DNA of 64,000 nucleotides, from contig NZ_FOYQ01000002.1 in assembly GCF_900115205.1 (NCBI RefSeq), forward strand, positions 248,001 through 312,000. Direction: 5' to 3'. Origin of the DNA: Robiginitalea myxolifaciens. GTDB taxonomy: Bacteria > Bacteroidota > Bacteroidia > Flavobacteriales > Flavobacteriaceae. Positions 51,858-60,380 of this stretch are shown piece by piece (within the stretch, counting starts at the first letter, position 1; every line of letters begins with the position of its first letter). The position numbers were made by a program, and so were the translations under genes. The notes below the pieces were generated by a model. The model worked only from the letters and a program-made list of their open reading frames with translations. It was not told where the DNA came from and searched no databases.

Positions 51858-52514
51858 TCAATAGCGATTAAAAGCACAATTGCAGCCGGGTAGTAAAATG
51901 GAAATCCCCAGCCCTATCTGATGTACATTGATGTTTAGTTGTTCGTTGTCCTGCGGGGTGGAATTTGTGAGTGAGAAACTGCGCCCGTAGGTATATGTGA
52001 GGTTTAATGCTGCCTTATTCGAAATGGGATAGCGCAATCCTATACCAATTCTCGGCACCAAAAGCATATTTTCAAATTCGTCTTCGCCTGAGAGATTGAA
52101 CACCTGATTATTCAAGGTCTGTGTCCCGCGAAGCAGGTATTCCAATGAAATACTGGATCGTAAATAAAATCGGAATGCCCGTTGCTGGAAGAATTCATAA
52201 CTGAGTCCCGCATCCATTCCAACGTAGGTTACATCCCATTCAAAGTAGTTGTCGAGCAGCGGATCACTACCGATTGCTCCATAATTTCGAATACTTCCTC
52301 CCAGCTGAATTCCTAAGCCATCTTTTTTCAGCAGGAAAGTGTGTCCTGCAGACAAATATTGGGTTGCTTTCGAATTGAGGTTCTCTAGCGTACCCCCTGA
52401 TGAATTGGAATAGGCAAAGGAGGATATGGCCTGCCCAATTTCTGCATACAATTCCTGTGCGGAAGCCCCGTACATGCAGAACACAAAACAAAGCGTAAGG
52501 ATTAGCCGTCTCAC
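51858..52514 (-). CDS. Outer-membrane beta-barrel protein
   Basis: A 218-residue product with a signal peptide (cleavage near GASAQ) followed by barrel-like strands (ATQYLSAGHTFLLKK, WDVTYVGMDAGLSYEFF, RFYLRSSISLEYLLRG, IGIGLRYPISNKAALNLTYTYGRSF, IGLGISILLPG). Its start overlaps the T9SS protein gene by 4 bases and its stop is 1 base from the adhesin-like gene. The arrangement hints at a secretion or display pair: a small barrel with a fibre protein. Family not recognised. Confidence 0.7.
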   Translation of the reverse strand: MRRLILTLCFVFCMYGASAQELYAEIGQAISSFAYSNSSGGTLENLNSKATQYLSAGHTFLLKKDGLGIQLGGSIRNYGAIGSDPLLDNYFEWDVTYVGMDAGLSYEFFQQRAFRFYLRSSISLEYLLRGTQTLNNQVFNLSGEDEFENMLLVPRIGIGLRYPISNKAALNLTYTYGRSFSLTNSTPQDNEQLNINVHQIGLGISILLPGCNCAFNRY

Positions 52515-52996
52515 AATTTTATCAATTGTCGGGTTACAGCTTTGCGATCTGAAATGAGCTTTATAAAATATGTGCCCTGAGAGAGATTTAGCAAAGGAAT
52601 ACTTAGCTGGGCATCTGTTTCATACTCGCGGTCGTAGATCAAGCGCCCAGACATGTCGAATAATTGCATCTGTACCGGAGTCTCAAGGCCTTGTTCCATT
52701 CGGGCCACCACCCCATTTACAAAAGGGTTAGGCCAAATAACAGCCTCCAGACCATTTGGGTCACCACCCAGTAGTATCACCGGCAAGGACTGGATATAGC
52801 CCTGGCGCAGCTGTGATTGACCATTGGAAAACGTAGCAATGACACTACCTTGTCCGACGCTTTGAAGCAGGAAGTAGTTTACCCCTCCTACAGCGATTGT
52901 GGTACTGTAGCCTGCACTGGCTAGGGTAAATCGTTTGGCTTCCTGACCTAAGGTCGTCAGAGGTATCAGAAAAAGTAGGAATCTAAGCGTTTTCAC
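52511..52996 (-). CDS. T9SS type A sorting-domain protein
   Basis: A 161-residue exported protein: signal peptide (MKTLRFLLFLIPLTTLGQ), a short beta region and a Por secretion C-terminal domain (about 85-161). The domain carries the hallmark IWPNPF start, then QMQLFDMSGRLIYDREYE, LNLSQGTYFIKLISD and the final KAVTRQLIKL. Such domains direct cargo through the type IX secretion system to the surface. The mature N-terminal part is too short to be an enzyme. It is the first gene of the three-gene operon and overlaps the beta-barrel gene by 4 bases. Confidence 0.85.
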   Translation of the reverse strand: MKTLRFLLFLIPLTTLGQEAKRFTLASAGYSTTIAVGGVNYFLLQSVGQGSVIATFSNGQSQLRQGYIQSLPVILLGGDPNGLEAVIWPNPFVNGVVARMEQGLETPVQMQLFDMSGRLIYDREYETDAQLSIPLLNLSQGTYFIKLISDRKAVTRQLIKL

Positions 52997-53013
52997 AGTT
53001 GTTGCTTTAGAAC

Positions 53014-53060
53014 AACCGGCATCAAGTTGTTGAATCTACAACTACCTGAACGGCCGGTTG
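53014..53060. repeat. Inverted repeat with nested hairpin between two minus-strand genes
   Basis: Outer arms CAACCGGC (53014-53021) and GCCGGTTG (53053-53060), 8 bp, enclose a smaller hairpin with AGTTGT and ACAACT. It lies in the 95-base gap downstream of the lipoprotein at 53092 and upstream of the T9SS operon. It may stop or attenuate transcription between them; there is no clear U-tract. Confidence 0.4.
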
Positions 53061-53091
53061 CCTGTAATTCAAAGAATTAACTAAACAAGAA

Positions 53092-53646
53092 TTAAAGCTT
53101 GGAAACTCGATAGGTGAGTTCGACCACCTGATCGCCATCACCATTCGAAAAGGTCAGTTGGAATTCTTGAGCGCCCGAAATAGAGGACAGGGAAATAGTA
53201 GTGGATTCTTCGCCCATGTCCTCTACAAAGTCACCCCCATCAAATTCTAACAGATCTCCTGCTACCACGATGGAGGCACTATTTACGTTGTCTGGCCCCA
53301 CAGTAAAGGTCACTGTTCCAATGATCTGAGAATCGTTCTCAGTTACGGAGATGTTATTTGCCTGGTCTGCGGACCACATTTCTCGTGAATCAGACGTTGT
53401 CCCGATATTAAGAGAGGCATCGATCTCCCCATAAATTTCCAACGCGTCGTTCCCTTCGCCTGAAATATCCGTGGCACGGATTTTAACCAATTCAACTCGG
53501 TACTGTGCATCAGGGTCTGGAGTCGGTACCTCTTCGTCCTCGTCCTTACTACAAGAAGCAGTTACAATCAGAAGAACTAATAAGAACATTCTGGCTAAAA
53601 GGTAATTGGAATCTTTACGGTTTTTGAAGTAAGCAATTGTTTTCAT
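53092..53646 (-). CDS. Putative lipoprotein facing the TPR/HTH regulators
   Basis: A 184-residue product with a lipoprotein signal ending IVTASC (Cys near 32), then a linker rich in Asp, Glu and Pro. The mature domain is a beta sandwich with Asp/Glu-rich loops (RATDISGEGNDALEIYGEIDASL, DSQIIGTVTFTVGPDNV) that could bind calcium in the manner of C2-like domains (inference). ATG 53589 is an alternative start. It is divergently transcribed from the paired TPR/HTH genes, sharing the 307-base region with the ATGGACA repeats. Family not recognised. Confidence 0.65.
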   Translation of the reverse strand: MKTIAYFKNRKDSNYLLARMFLLVLLIVTASCSKDEDEEVPTPDPDAQYRVELVKIRATDISGEGNDALEIYGEIDASLNIGTTSDSREMWSADQANNISVTENDSQIIGTVTFTVGPDNVNSASIVVAGDLLEFDGGDFVEDMGEESTTISLSSISGAQEFQLTFSNGDGDQVVELTYRVSKL

Positions 53647-53712
53647 AATTGAAATAGTTTTATTGATTCAACTCCTCAAAACTATTTGCAACTACAGCCC
53701 GCACCTAATTTC

Positions 53713-53867
53713 GTCCATGGACAAAGTATGGACAGTCATTTTATTTTTTGTAAAAACAAACCATGGACAGACTAAGTACGAACTAATAATTAATTCCCTT
53801 TATTACATTGATATACAACATTTTAAATAAATACTATCAAAGACAGATTGGATGTATGACATGGACA
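53713..53867. promoter_or_regulatory. Cluster of four ATGGACA repeats in a divergent intergenic region
   Basis: ATGGACA (followed by A or G) occurs at 53717-53723, 53728-53734, 53763-53769 and 53861-53867. The first is part of a perfect 10-bp palindrome GTCCATGGAC at 53713-53722. All four lie in the 307-base AT-rich region (53647-53953) between a lipoprotein gene and the TPR/HTH pair. That density of a 7-mer in one orientation is far above chance and suggests a regulator binding array. The remaining sequence holds no gene. Confidence 0.5.
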
Positions 53868-53953
53868 AATTCAGTGATCCATGAATTTTTCAATTCCAGC
53901 AGCTCCTTCCTTTTAGCCTCTCGTTTTAGTACCTTTTTTCCAGATTAAACCAA

Positions 53954-55849
53954 ATGATACTGGTTATGCGCTCATTCATATTATTCTTTTTTCTCTGTTT
54001 CAGCGTTGTTGTCTCTGGACAATATGGAAGTTCCCCGGAACAGATCGACAGTTTGGAACAACTACTGAAAAGTCTTCCCAGAGATTCATCGCAGACCCCT
54101 GTTCTGGTTAACTTATGGAGGGCGCATATTAATAATGATGTGGAGAAATCATTAGACTATTCCAAAAGGTTAATCAACCTGGGAAAATCTCTGAATAACC
54201 CTGCCATTTTGCATACGGGGTACCAACGTACCGGTATAGCATTTTCCTACTTCGATCAACTAGATTCCTCGAATTGGTATTATGGAAAGGCCCTGGCACT
54301 TAGTTATGAACATGAAGAATACGCTCCAGCTGCGGCTATGGAAATCAATATAGCCATGAACCATCGCCTGTTGAGCCAATTCGATAGTGCTTATAGCTAT
54401 AATGAGCGTGCTCAGGCCAATTTCGAAAGAGTTCAGGATTCTGCTGGTGTTGCCAGTTGTTTGGAACTATTAGGGAATATGGAATATGATCGCGCAAACT
54501 ACCGGATTGCGCTCGAAAGTCATTTAAAAGCAAACAAATTGTATCAGGAGTATGGTAGGCCTTCCGATGTAAATATCTCTGAACTCAATATTTCAAGGGC
54601 TTATCTGAAAATTAATGATACTGTAAATGCAATCAAGTATGTAGCGAATGCTATCGAAGCATTTAAAGAATCGAATAATCAGCATTTTCTCAGTCAGGCC
54701 CTAAACAATTACGCTTATATGCTACTCAATAAAGCAGCAAGAAAAAATGACGCCTTGGAAGCCCTACAACTAAGCCTGTCCATTTCGGAGGAGCTTAATG
54801 CGCCTTCATTTAAAAAAAATGCGCTCTTTGGCTTGGGTAAGTATTATGAAAAGTATGGCTCCACCGATCAAAGTACAACTTATTATCAGCAGGCTATTGC
54901 GCTATCCGACAGTCTCGGAAATGTATTGTCTAGTGCAATTTACCTGCAATCACTGGCCCAACTTCAATTTAAAGCTGGACGTTACTCAGCAGCCTTAAGT
55001 AATAACGAAATAGCCCTACGTAAAGCCAAACAGACCGATGCCCTCGAAGTACAGCGCGATGCTTACCGACTTATGAGCAAGCTATATCAGGGTCAGGAGC
55101 GGCTAACAGAATCTCTGGATGCCCTTGAAGAATTCACAGTCCTAAATGATTCGATCTATAATTCAGAAAATGCCCAAAGAATGGCCGAATTAAACACCTT
55201 GCATGAGACAGAACGCAAGGAGGCTAAACTGGTCTTGCAGGCCAAAGAAATTGAAACACTAACGCTGCGGTCGAAAGCGGATAGCCTTTCAAAAAGCCTC
55301 TACGCGGGTGGCATGGTTTCATTTGTAGCTATTTCAGGCCTCTTGTTTTTTGGCTTCCGCCAGCGGATAAAGAAGAATCGCATTGCCCGCGAAAAACAAG
55401 AAGAGATCTACAAAAGAGAGATCGAACACAAAAAAAAGGAACTGGCTAGCCAGACTTTACATCTGGTACAGAAGAATACCTTCCTGGAGGAATTACAGGA
55501 AAACCTGCAGACGCTCAGGCAAAGTCCGGAAAAGTTTAAAATGGAATTCCGACGAATTGCGATGCTTTTAAAAAAAGAAAAAGCCAGTGATCGGGATTGG
55601 GAAACCTTCAAAACCTACTTTTCAGAAGTCCACAACGATTTTGACCAAAAGCTAAAGACTTTCTCGGATAGTATCAGCGAAAAAGAAATTCGTCTGGCCG
55701 CTTTTTTGAGGATGAATCTGACCACCAAGGAAATAGCAGCCACCATGAATGTTCTCCCGGAGAGTGTTCTAAAATCCAAGTATCGCCTTAAAAAGAAATT
55801 AGGATTGGACAAAGAGACTGAATTAAACGAGTTTTTAGCCTCCTTATGA
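53954..55849 (+). CDS. Periplasmic-TPR, single-TM, cytoplasmic-HTH regulator, paralog 1
   Basis: The 631-residue product has a signal peptide or N-terminal anchor (ending VVVSGQ). About eight TPR-like helical repeats extend to about residue 430. A transmembrane helix lies near 447-468 (YAGGMVSFVAISGLLFFGF). A basic coiled coil (RIAREKQEEIYKREIEHKKKELASQ) follows. The C-terminal LuxR/sigma4-like HTH is near 575-620 (EKEIRLAAFLRMNLTTKEIAATMNVLPESVLKSKYRLKKKLG). Thus sensing would occur outside the membrane and DNA binding inside. The second gene overlaps its stop by 4 bases (ATGA). ATG 53966 is an alternative start. Confidence 0.85.
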   Translation: MILVMRSFILFFFLCFSVVVSGQYGSSPEQIDSLEQLLKSLPRDSSQTPVLVNLWRAHINNDVEKSLDYSKRLINLGKSLNNPAILHTGYQRTGIAFSYFDQLDSSNWYYGKALALSYEHEEYAPAAAMEINIAMNHRLLSQFDSAYSYNERAQANFERVQDSAGVASCLELLGNMEYDRANYRIALESHLKANKLYQEYGRPSDVNISELNISRAYLKINDTVNAIKYVANAIEAFKESNNQHFLSQALNNYAYMLLNKAARKNDALEALQLSLSISEELNAPSFKKNALFGLGKYYEKYGSTDQSTTYYQQAIALSDSLGNVLSSAIYLQSLAQLQFKAGRYSAALSNNEIALRKAKQTDALEVQRDAYRLMSKLYQGQERLTESLDALEEFTVLNDSIYNSENAQRMAELNTLHETERKEAKLVLQAKEIETLTLRSKADSLSKSLYAGGMVSFVAISGLLFFGFRQRIKKNRIAREKQEEIYKREIEHKKKELASQTLHLVQKNTFLEELQENLQTLRQSPEKFKMEFRRIAMLLKKEKASDRDWETFKTYFSEVHNDFDQKLKTFSDSISEKEIRLAAFLRMNLTTKEIAATMNVLPESVLKSKYRLKKKLGLDKETELNEFLASL

Positions 55850-57573
55850 AACGAACAACTATGAATACGAAGCACTATATCTGGGTTTTATGCCTGTTTT
55901 CTTTGCAACTCTCCGCACAGAAGGCAGATACCGTCCGCGCTAATTTCCTGTATAAAAGCTTTAAAAGCGCCATGCGGAATAACCCCGAGCAGGCAGCCTT
56001 GTTCAAAGATTCGCTGGAACAAGAGGCTAAACTAAGCGGGGATGCTTCCCTGATCGCCCAGGCATATAGCGCAGAAGGCTTAGCGCAGTACTATAAATCG
56101 GATTATTATAAAGCCCGGGAGGCATTACAGAATTCCATTGCCTTATACGACAGTTTGGGTATGGAAATGGAACTTAGCCGGGTGTTGAATACGCAGGGAG
56201 TAGTCTTAAAATATCTCGGCGAATACGAAGAGGCTACCAATACGCATCTTAAATCGCTGGAAATAAAAAGAGCACTGGGGATGCCCGTAGGTGACATCGT
56301 TGCATCCTTGGGGAATTTGGGAGTCATTCAAATGGAAATGAGGAACCTGGATCGGTCTACCCAATATTATGAAGAGGTTTTGGAATTAAGCATTGAACAT
56401 GGCTTAGAACGCTCGGAATATATTGCAAGAGGAAATTTGGCTGGGAATTATGGGGATATGGGTGAATATGAAAAGGCCGAATCCGAATATCTCAAGGTAA
56501 TCGATTACTATAATTCAAAAGAAGACCATCGCAATGAAGCCCGGGGAATCAATTCCCTAGGGGCCTTATATTTTCAAATGGACAATATTGGAAAAGCTAA
56601 AGCCAATTACTTGAGGGCTAATGAAATCAATAAACGTCATAATCTTAAAATGTTTGAGGCCCTCACCACCAGAAATTTGGGAAAAGTGGCCATGAAGGAG
56701 GAAAATTATGACGCCGCTTTGACTTATTTTCAAACAGCGCAAGCGCTATCCGTAGAAACAGGCACCCTCGCCAGAAATGTTGGCGATTATATCAACATCG
56801 CCAATGCGCTTGCCGCTCTGGGACGGTTTGAAGAGGCTTACGAATATCGAAGAGTCCACTTTGAAAAACACGATTCGATTTTTAATAAAGAAAGAGCAGA
56901 ACAAATCAGTGCCTTAGAAATTCGCTATGAGTCAGAAAGAAACGCAGCTGATTTGGCTTTACAAAAAGAAGAAATAAAGACGCTAAATGCCCAAAAGAAG
57001 GCCGAGTCCCTAAAAAAAACCATCTATGCCGGAGGGATGTTCTCCTTTTTGGCGGTTGCCGGAGGATTATTTTTCGGTTTCAGGCAACGTATTAAAAGGA
57101 ATCGCATAGCGCGGGAAAAGCAAGAGGAGATCTATCAAAATGAGATTGAACATAAGAAGAAGGAACTAGCCAGCCAGACCTTACACCTGGTTCAGAAGAA
57201 TACCTTCCTTGAGGAACTCCAGGAGAACTTACAAGCCCTGAGACAAAGCCCGGAAAAGTTCAAAATGGAATTCCGGCGCATCGCGATGCTTCTCAAGAAG
57301 GAAAAAGCCAGCGATCGCGATTGGGAAACCTTCAAAACCTATTTTTCAGAAGTTCACAATGATTTTGACCAAAAGCTAAAAACCCTGGCGGATAAAATCA
57401 CAGAAAAGGAAATACGTCTGGCTGCCTTCTTAAGAATGAATTTGACTACCAAGGAAATTGCCGCAACCATGAACGTACTTCCGGATAGCATTCTAAAGTC
57501 AAAGTACCGACTGAAAAAGAAACTTGGTCTGGAGCAGGAAACAGATTTAGTCGAATTTCTAAATTCCCTGTAA
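55846..57573 (+). CDS. Periplasmic-TPR, single-TM, cytoplasmic-HTH regulator, paralog 2
   Basis: The 575-residue product has the same layout as paralog 1: signal or anchor (ending LSAQ), TPR repeats to about 380, TM near 391-412 and C-terminal HTH. The last 167 residues differ from paralog 1 at about 15 positions by my count. The TPR halves are diverged and of different length (paralog 1 is 56 residues longer). Many of the identical residues use different codons, so the conservation reflects selection rather than very recent copying. It overlaps paralog 1 by 4 bases and is likely translated from the same mRNA. The two may form homo- or heterodimers through shared C-termini. Confidence 0.85.
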   Translation: MKRTTMNTKHYIWVLCLFSLQLSAQKADTVRANFLYKSFKSAMRNNPEQAALFKDSLEQEAKLSGDASLIAQAYSAEGLAQYYKSDYYKAREALQNSIALYDSLGMEMELSRVLNTQGVVLKYLGEYEEATNTHLKSLEIKRALGMPVGDIVASLGNLGVIQMEMRNLDRSTQYYEEVLELSIEHGLERSEYIARGNLAGNYGDMGEYEKAESEYLKVIDYYNSKEDHRNEARGINSLGALYFQMDNIGKAKANYLRANEINKRHNLKMFEALTTRNLGKVAMKEENYDAALTYFQTAQALSVETGTLARNVGDYINIANALAALGRFEEAYEYRRVHFEKHDSIFNKERAEQISALEIRYESERNAADLALQKEEIKTLNAQKKAESLKKTIYAGGMFSFLAVAGGLFFGFRQRIKRNRIAREKQEEIYQNEIEHKKKELASQTLHLVQKNTFLEELQENLQALRQSPEKFKMEFRRIAMLLKKEKASDRDWETFKTYFSEVHNDFDQKLKTLADKITEKEIRLAAFLRMNLTTKEIAATMNVLPDSILKSKYRLKKKLGLEQETDLVEFLNSL

Positions 57574-57640
57574 CCTAGACTTACTTTTCTCCAAACTCCG
57601 GACTTAGTTCTGAGAACGGGATTGTTTCTATGTTCCGCCC

Positions 57641-57648
57641 TATCTTTG
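57641..57648 (+). promoter_or_regulatory. Putative -7 element (TATCTTTG)
   Basis: TATCTTTG followed by CA, 4 bases before the ATG at 57653. A TTG at 57622-57624 is 16 bases upstream, shorter than typical. The transcript would be nearly leaderless. Confidence 0.4.
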
Positions 57649-57652
57649 CATC

Positions 57653-58075
57653 ATGGAAATTCTACCTGGAAAAAAAGTGGTGCTGTTCGACGGGGTATGC
57701 AACCTCTGCAACACCTGGGTACAGCGTATTTTAAAGCGAGAAAAGGGGGATGTTTTCCTGCTGGCCTCCTTACAAAGTCAGGAAGCCGAATCACTTATGA
57801 GAGCTAGGGGAATTGATACAGAAAAAGTAGATTCCATTATCCTTATCGACCCGGGGGTAGCGTATTATCTGAAGTCCGATGCCGCCCTTGAAATTGCCAG
57901 GCACTTAAAGGGATATCGTTGGTTGCCGCCGCTGCTCGGCTGGATTCCGCGTTCGATACGCGATGTGGTGTACGACTTTATCGCCCGGAATCGCTACAAG
58001 TGGTATGGTAAAAGGGAATCCTGCATGCTCCCCAGTCCTGAAACCGCAAATAAGTTTCTGGATGCTTCCAGGTAA
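57653..58075 (+). CDS. DCC-family thiol-disulfide oxidoreductase (DUF393)
   Basis: A 140-residue DUF393 protein named for its DxxCxxC motif: VVLFDGVCNLCNTWVQ (about 9-24). The second signature is DFIARNRYKWYGKRESC near the C-terminus. The fold is thioredoxin-like and the CxxC pair suggests redox activity; substrates are unknown. It is a single gene after the regulator pair and before the S41 lipoprotein gene, on the same strand, with its own TATCTTTG element. Confidence 0.9.
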   Translation: MEILPGKKVVLFDGVCNLCNTWVQRILKREKGDVFLLASLQSQEAESLMRARGIDTEKVDSIILIDPGVAYYLKSDAALEIARHLKGYRWLPPLLGWIPRSIRDVVYDFIARNRYKWYGKRESCMLPSPETANKFLDASR

Positions 58076-58125
58076 ATAGGTAAACTGCCCGATCATTTTC
58101 TTCATGAATAGGTATCACTTTCTTA

Positions 58126-58133
58126 TACTTTTG
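58126..58133 (+). promoter_or_regulatory. Putative -7 element (TACTTTTG)
   Basis: TACTTTTG, an exact TAnnTTTG, lies 40 bases before the chosen ATG at 58174 and directly upstream of an in-frame GTG at 58135. No TTG at the correct spacing was found. Confidence 0.4.
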
Positions 58134-58173
58134 AGTGAAGGAAAATTCTTATTTTAAAAGAAAAATAGCAGCT

Positions 58174-59166
58174 ATGAATAAATGTCTTCAGCTAATACTT
58201 GTACTGTTCCTATGCTTTTCTTGTAGCGAAGAAGAACCAGGTAATGAAACTGAGAATCTGACTATTTCGGCAGAAGCGCGCAACTATTTGAATGAAGTCC
58301 TGGAAGTTATGGAAGAAAACGCTTTGTATCGTAATACTATAAATTGGACTGATTTTAGAAACGAAGTTTTTGAAGTTGCAGGAGCAGCTCAGACGATTGA
58401 TCAGGTCTATAGTTCAGGTTCAATGTTAAGAGCCTTAGAACTGTTAGGAGACAATCACAGTTTCATAGAGCGTGGAAATGGGGCGTTTATTTCGGCATCA
58501 ACAGCAGACTGTCCTTTTCCAAATGATCCGATAGGATTAGATCGTATTCCTGATAATATAGGCTATATTTTTGTTCGGGGGTTTACTGGTTCATCAGAGA
58601 GTACTGAGGCAATGGAGTTTGCAGAAAATCTCCATAATATTATCCGCGAAAAAGACTCACCAGACTTAATCGGCTGGATTGTTGACTTGCGACCCAATAC
58701 GGGAGGAAATATGTTTCCAATGCTCGCAGGGATTGGCCCTATTTTGGGAGAAGGTATCGCGGGTTATTTTGTAGGCCCTGAGGGAGAAGAACGCTCTTGG
58801 AGCTATGAAGCTGGAATTTCATTTACTGGTAATATCCCCGTGCTTTCTTTAGAAGAACCTTATACTCTCTTCAACGAAAACCCAAAAGTAGCTGTTTTAT
58901 ATAGCGTTGCTACAGCCAGTTCAGGAGAGGCCATTGCTATTTCCTTTATCAACAGGCCGGATACCTCCTCCTTCGGGACCCCGACATGTGGGTTGAGCAC
59001 TGGAAACGGAACCTTTCAATTAAGTGACAACTCCCGTTTGGCTTTAACACAAGTATTCCTAGCTGACAGACTAAAAAATGCGTTCGGAGAAAAAATTCAA
59101 CCTGACTTTCCCGCTACCGATGAGGAAATTATAGATTTAGCAGTAGCGTTCCTCCAAAATAATTGA
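58174..59166 (+). CDS. S41-family peptidase-like lipoprotein
   Basis: Starting at ATG 58174 the product has 330 residues with lipobox LCFSC (Cys near 16), then SEEEPGNETEN. The S41 core follows: GYIFVRGFTGSSES, WIVDLRPNTGGNMFPMLAGIGP and AVLYSVATASSGEAIAISF, where the second Ser of ASSGEA is the predicted nucleophile. PTCGLSTGNGTF and the Ser/Asp-rich end complete it. It lacks an obvious PDZ domain. A start at GTG 58135 would put 13 extra residues before the signal. It is a surface or periplasmic protease of unknown target. Codon use is more AT-rich than in neighbouring genes. Confidence 0.82.
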   Translation: MNKCLQLILVLFLCFSCSEEEPGNETENLTISAEARNYLNEVLEVMEENALYRNTINWTDFRNEVFEVAGAAQTIDQVYSSGSMLRALELLGDNHSFIERGNGAFISASTADCPFPNDPIGLDRIPDNIGYIFVRGFTGSSESTEAMEFAENLHNIIREKDSPDLIGWIVDLRPNTGGNMFPMLAGIGPILGEGIAGYFVGPEGEERSWSYEAGISFTGNIPVLSLEEPYTLFNENPKVAVLYSVATASSGEAIAISFINRPDTSSFGTPTCGLSTGNGTFQLSDNSRLALTQVFLADRLKNAFGEKIQPDFPATDEEIIDLAVAFLQNN

Positions 59167-59182
59167 TCACAGACCTGTAAGC

Positions 59183-60355
59183 CTACTTCAGATTATTCAG
59201 GATAAAATCCAGGGTGGTATTGGTATTGCTTTTCTTGTCGAAGCTCAGGCAACGGTGCGGGCCTGGGGTAACCAGTCCAATCTGCTGAAGATACCCAATC
59301 TGCTTCTCGTAGTCCTGACTAACCTTCCCGATAAGCAAGCGGTCCATAGGTTCTTCCTTCAGATAGCGTTGGTAGATCCGCCGGAGTCCGCTTAGGTACA
59401 AGCGGTCCTTGGTAAATCCACCTCCCCGGTGTGCACGTAATGTAATGGTAAAAGCAGCATCGCGATTGAGCTTGTACTGGTTGTGAATCAGGTCAAAGGT
59501 ATCCGCGAAACTGTATCCTTTGCTCAGGCTATCGGAAGCCAGTACCCTGTAGGCCAACTCCTTTAAGCGTTTCAGGGTAAGCGCTCCGCCCATATACTCG
59601 CTAAACACAGCCAATCCTTCCTGAGTCTCCACGTTTTTGGGCAGCCCATTGGAGAATATCTTTAAAGGCTGGGTAAGCCCATTATAAGTAGTGAGTAAGT
59701 GAATGCCTATTTCGTGATGGGCCAGAGTCAGCAACTGGTTGTCGCTGAATTTAGCATTCCGCTTAATCAGTAAGCTCCGGCTGCTATTACTCACCATGGC
59801 CTCGGCCGACATATGTGTCGAGAATCGAATATTCAGGGGGAAGTCATAGTCCTTAGCAAACTTTTCGAAATACGCCACGGCATAATCAGGGCTGTGGCGT
59901 TTTTCCATAGCCAGGGAATCCGGCTCATCGTCGAAGTGCAGGATAAAGCGCGCATTTTCGACATCGCGTTCCCTGGGTGTCCCATATACCCTTAGGGAAT
60001 TGTAATAAAATCGTTTTTGGCTGCCAATAGTCTCAATACACTGGACCATATTTCCGTAGAAATAAATGACATCCTTATAGAGTTCCCGGATTACATCGTC
60101 CTCAATACGATCCAGGCGGTGGGAGAAAAACAACCGGTGTAATTTATACGGGTCGAACTTTAGTTTGGGATACTTAAAATGTGGTTCTTCCGTATACTTT
60201 GAAGCGAAGAAACGCTGCTTCTCCTTTTCAGTATTCAGTGGGTTGATATACTGCAACAGTTCAATGCGATGCACGAGACGATCCAAATGGGCATCGATTT
60301 CCAGAACCTTGGAATATTTGGATTGAAGATCGGGATGAAGGCTTGCCTCAGTCAT
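59183..60355 (-). CDS. DUF1704 (QEGLA-motif) metallopeptidase-like protein
   Basis: A 390-residue protein of the DUF1704 family, often called flavohemoglobin-expression-modulating QEGLA protein. The zinc-binding HExxxH is His214-Glu215 and His219 (AHHEIGIH), and the eponymous QEGLA is at 245-249 (ETQEGLAVFSEY). Eukaryotic members are tyrosine carboxypeptidases that trim tubulin (MATCAP), so a carboxypeptidase activity is plausible here (inference). No signal peptide is present. It is the last of three same-strand genes, with an amidohydrolase-like and an ATP-grasp gene upstream, spaced by 25 and 24 bases. Confidence 0.85.
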   Translation of the reverse strand: MTEASLHPDLQSKYSKVLEIDAHLDRLVHRIELLQYINPLNTEKEKQRFFASKYTEEPHFKYPKLKFDPYKLHRLFFSHRLDRIEDDVIRELYKDVIYFYGNMVQCIETIGSQKRFYYNSLRVYGTPRERDVENARFILHFDDEPDSLAMEKRHSPDYAVAYFEKFAKDYDFPLNIRFSTHMSAEAMVSNSSRSLLIKRNAKFSDNQLLTLAHHEIGIHLLTTYNGLTQPLKIFSNGLPKNVETQEGLAVFSEYMGGALTLKRLKELAYRVLASDSLSKGYSFADTFDLIHNQYKLNRDAAFTITLRAHRGGGFTKDRLYLSGLRRIYQRYLKEEPMDRLLIGKVSQDYEKQIGYLQQIGLVTPGPHRCLSFDKKSNTNTTLDFILNNLK

Positions 60356-60380
60356 AATATAATGCTGCAGGGATGGGTTC

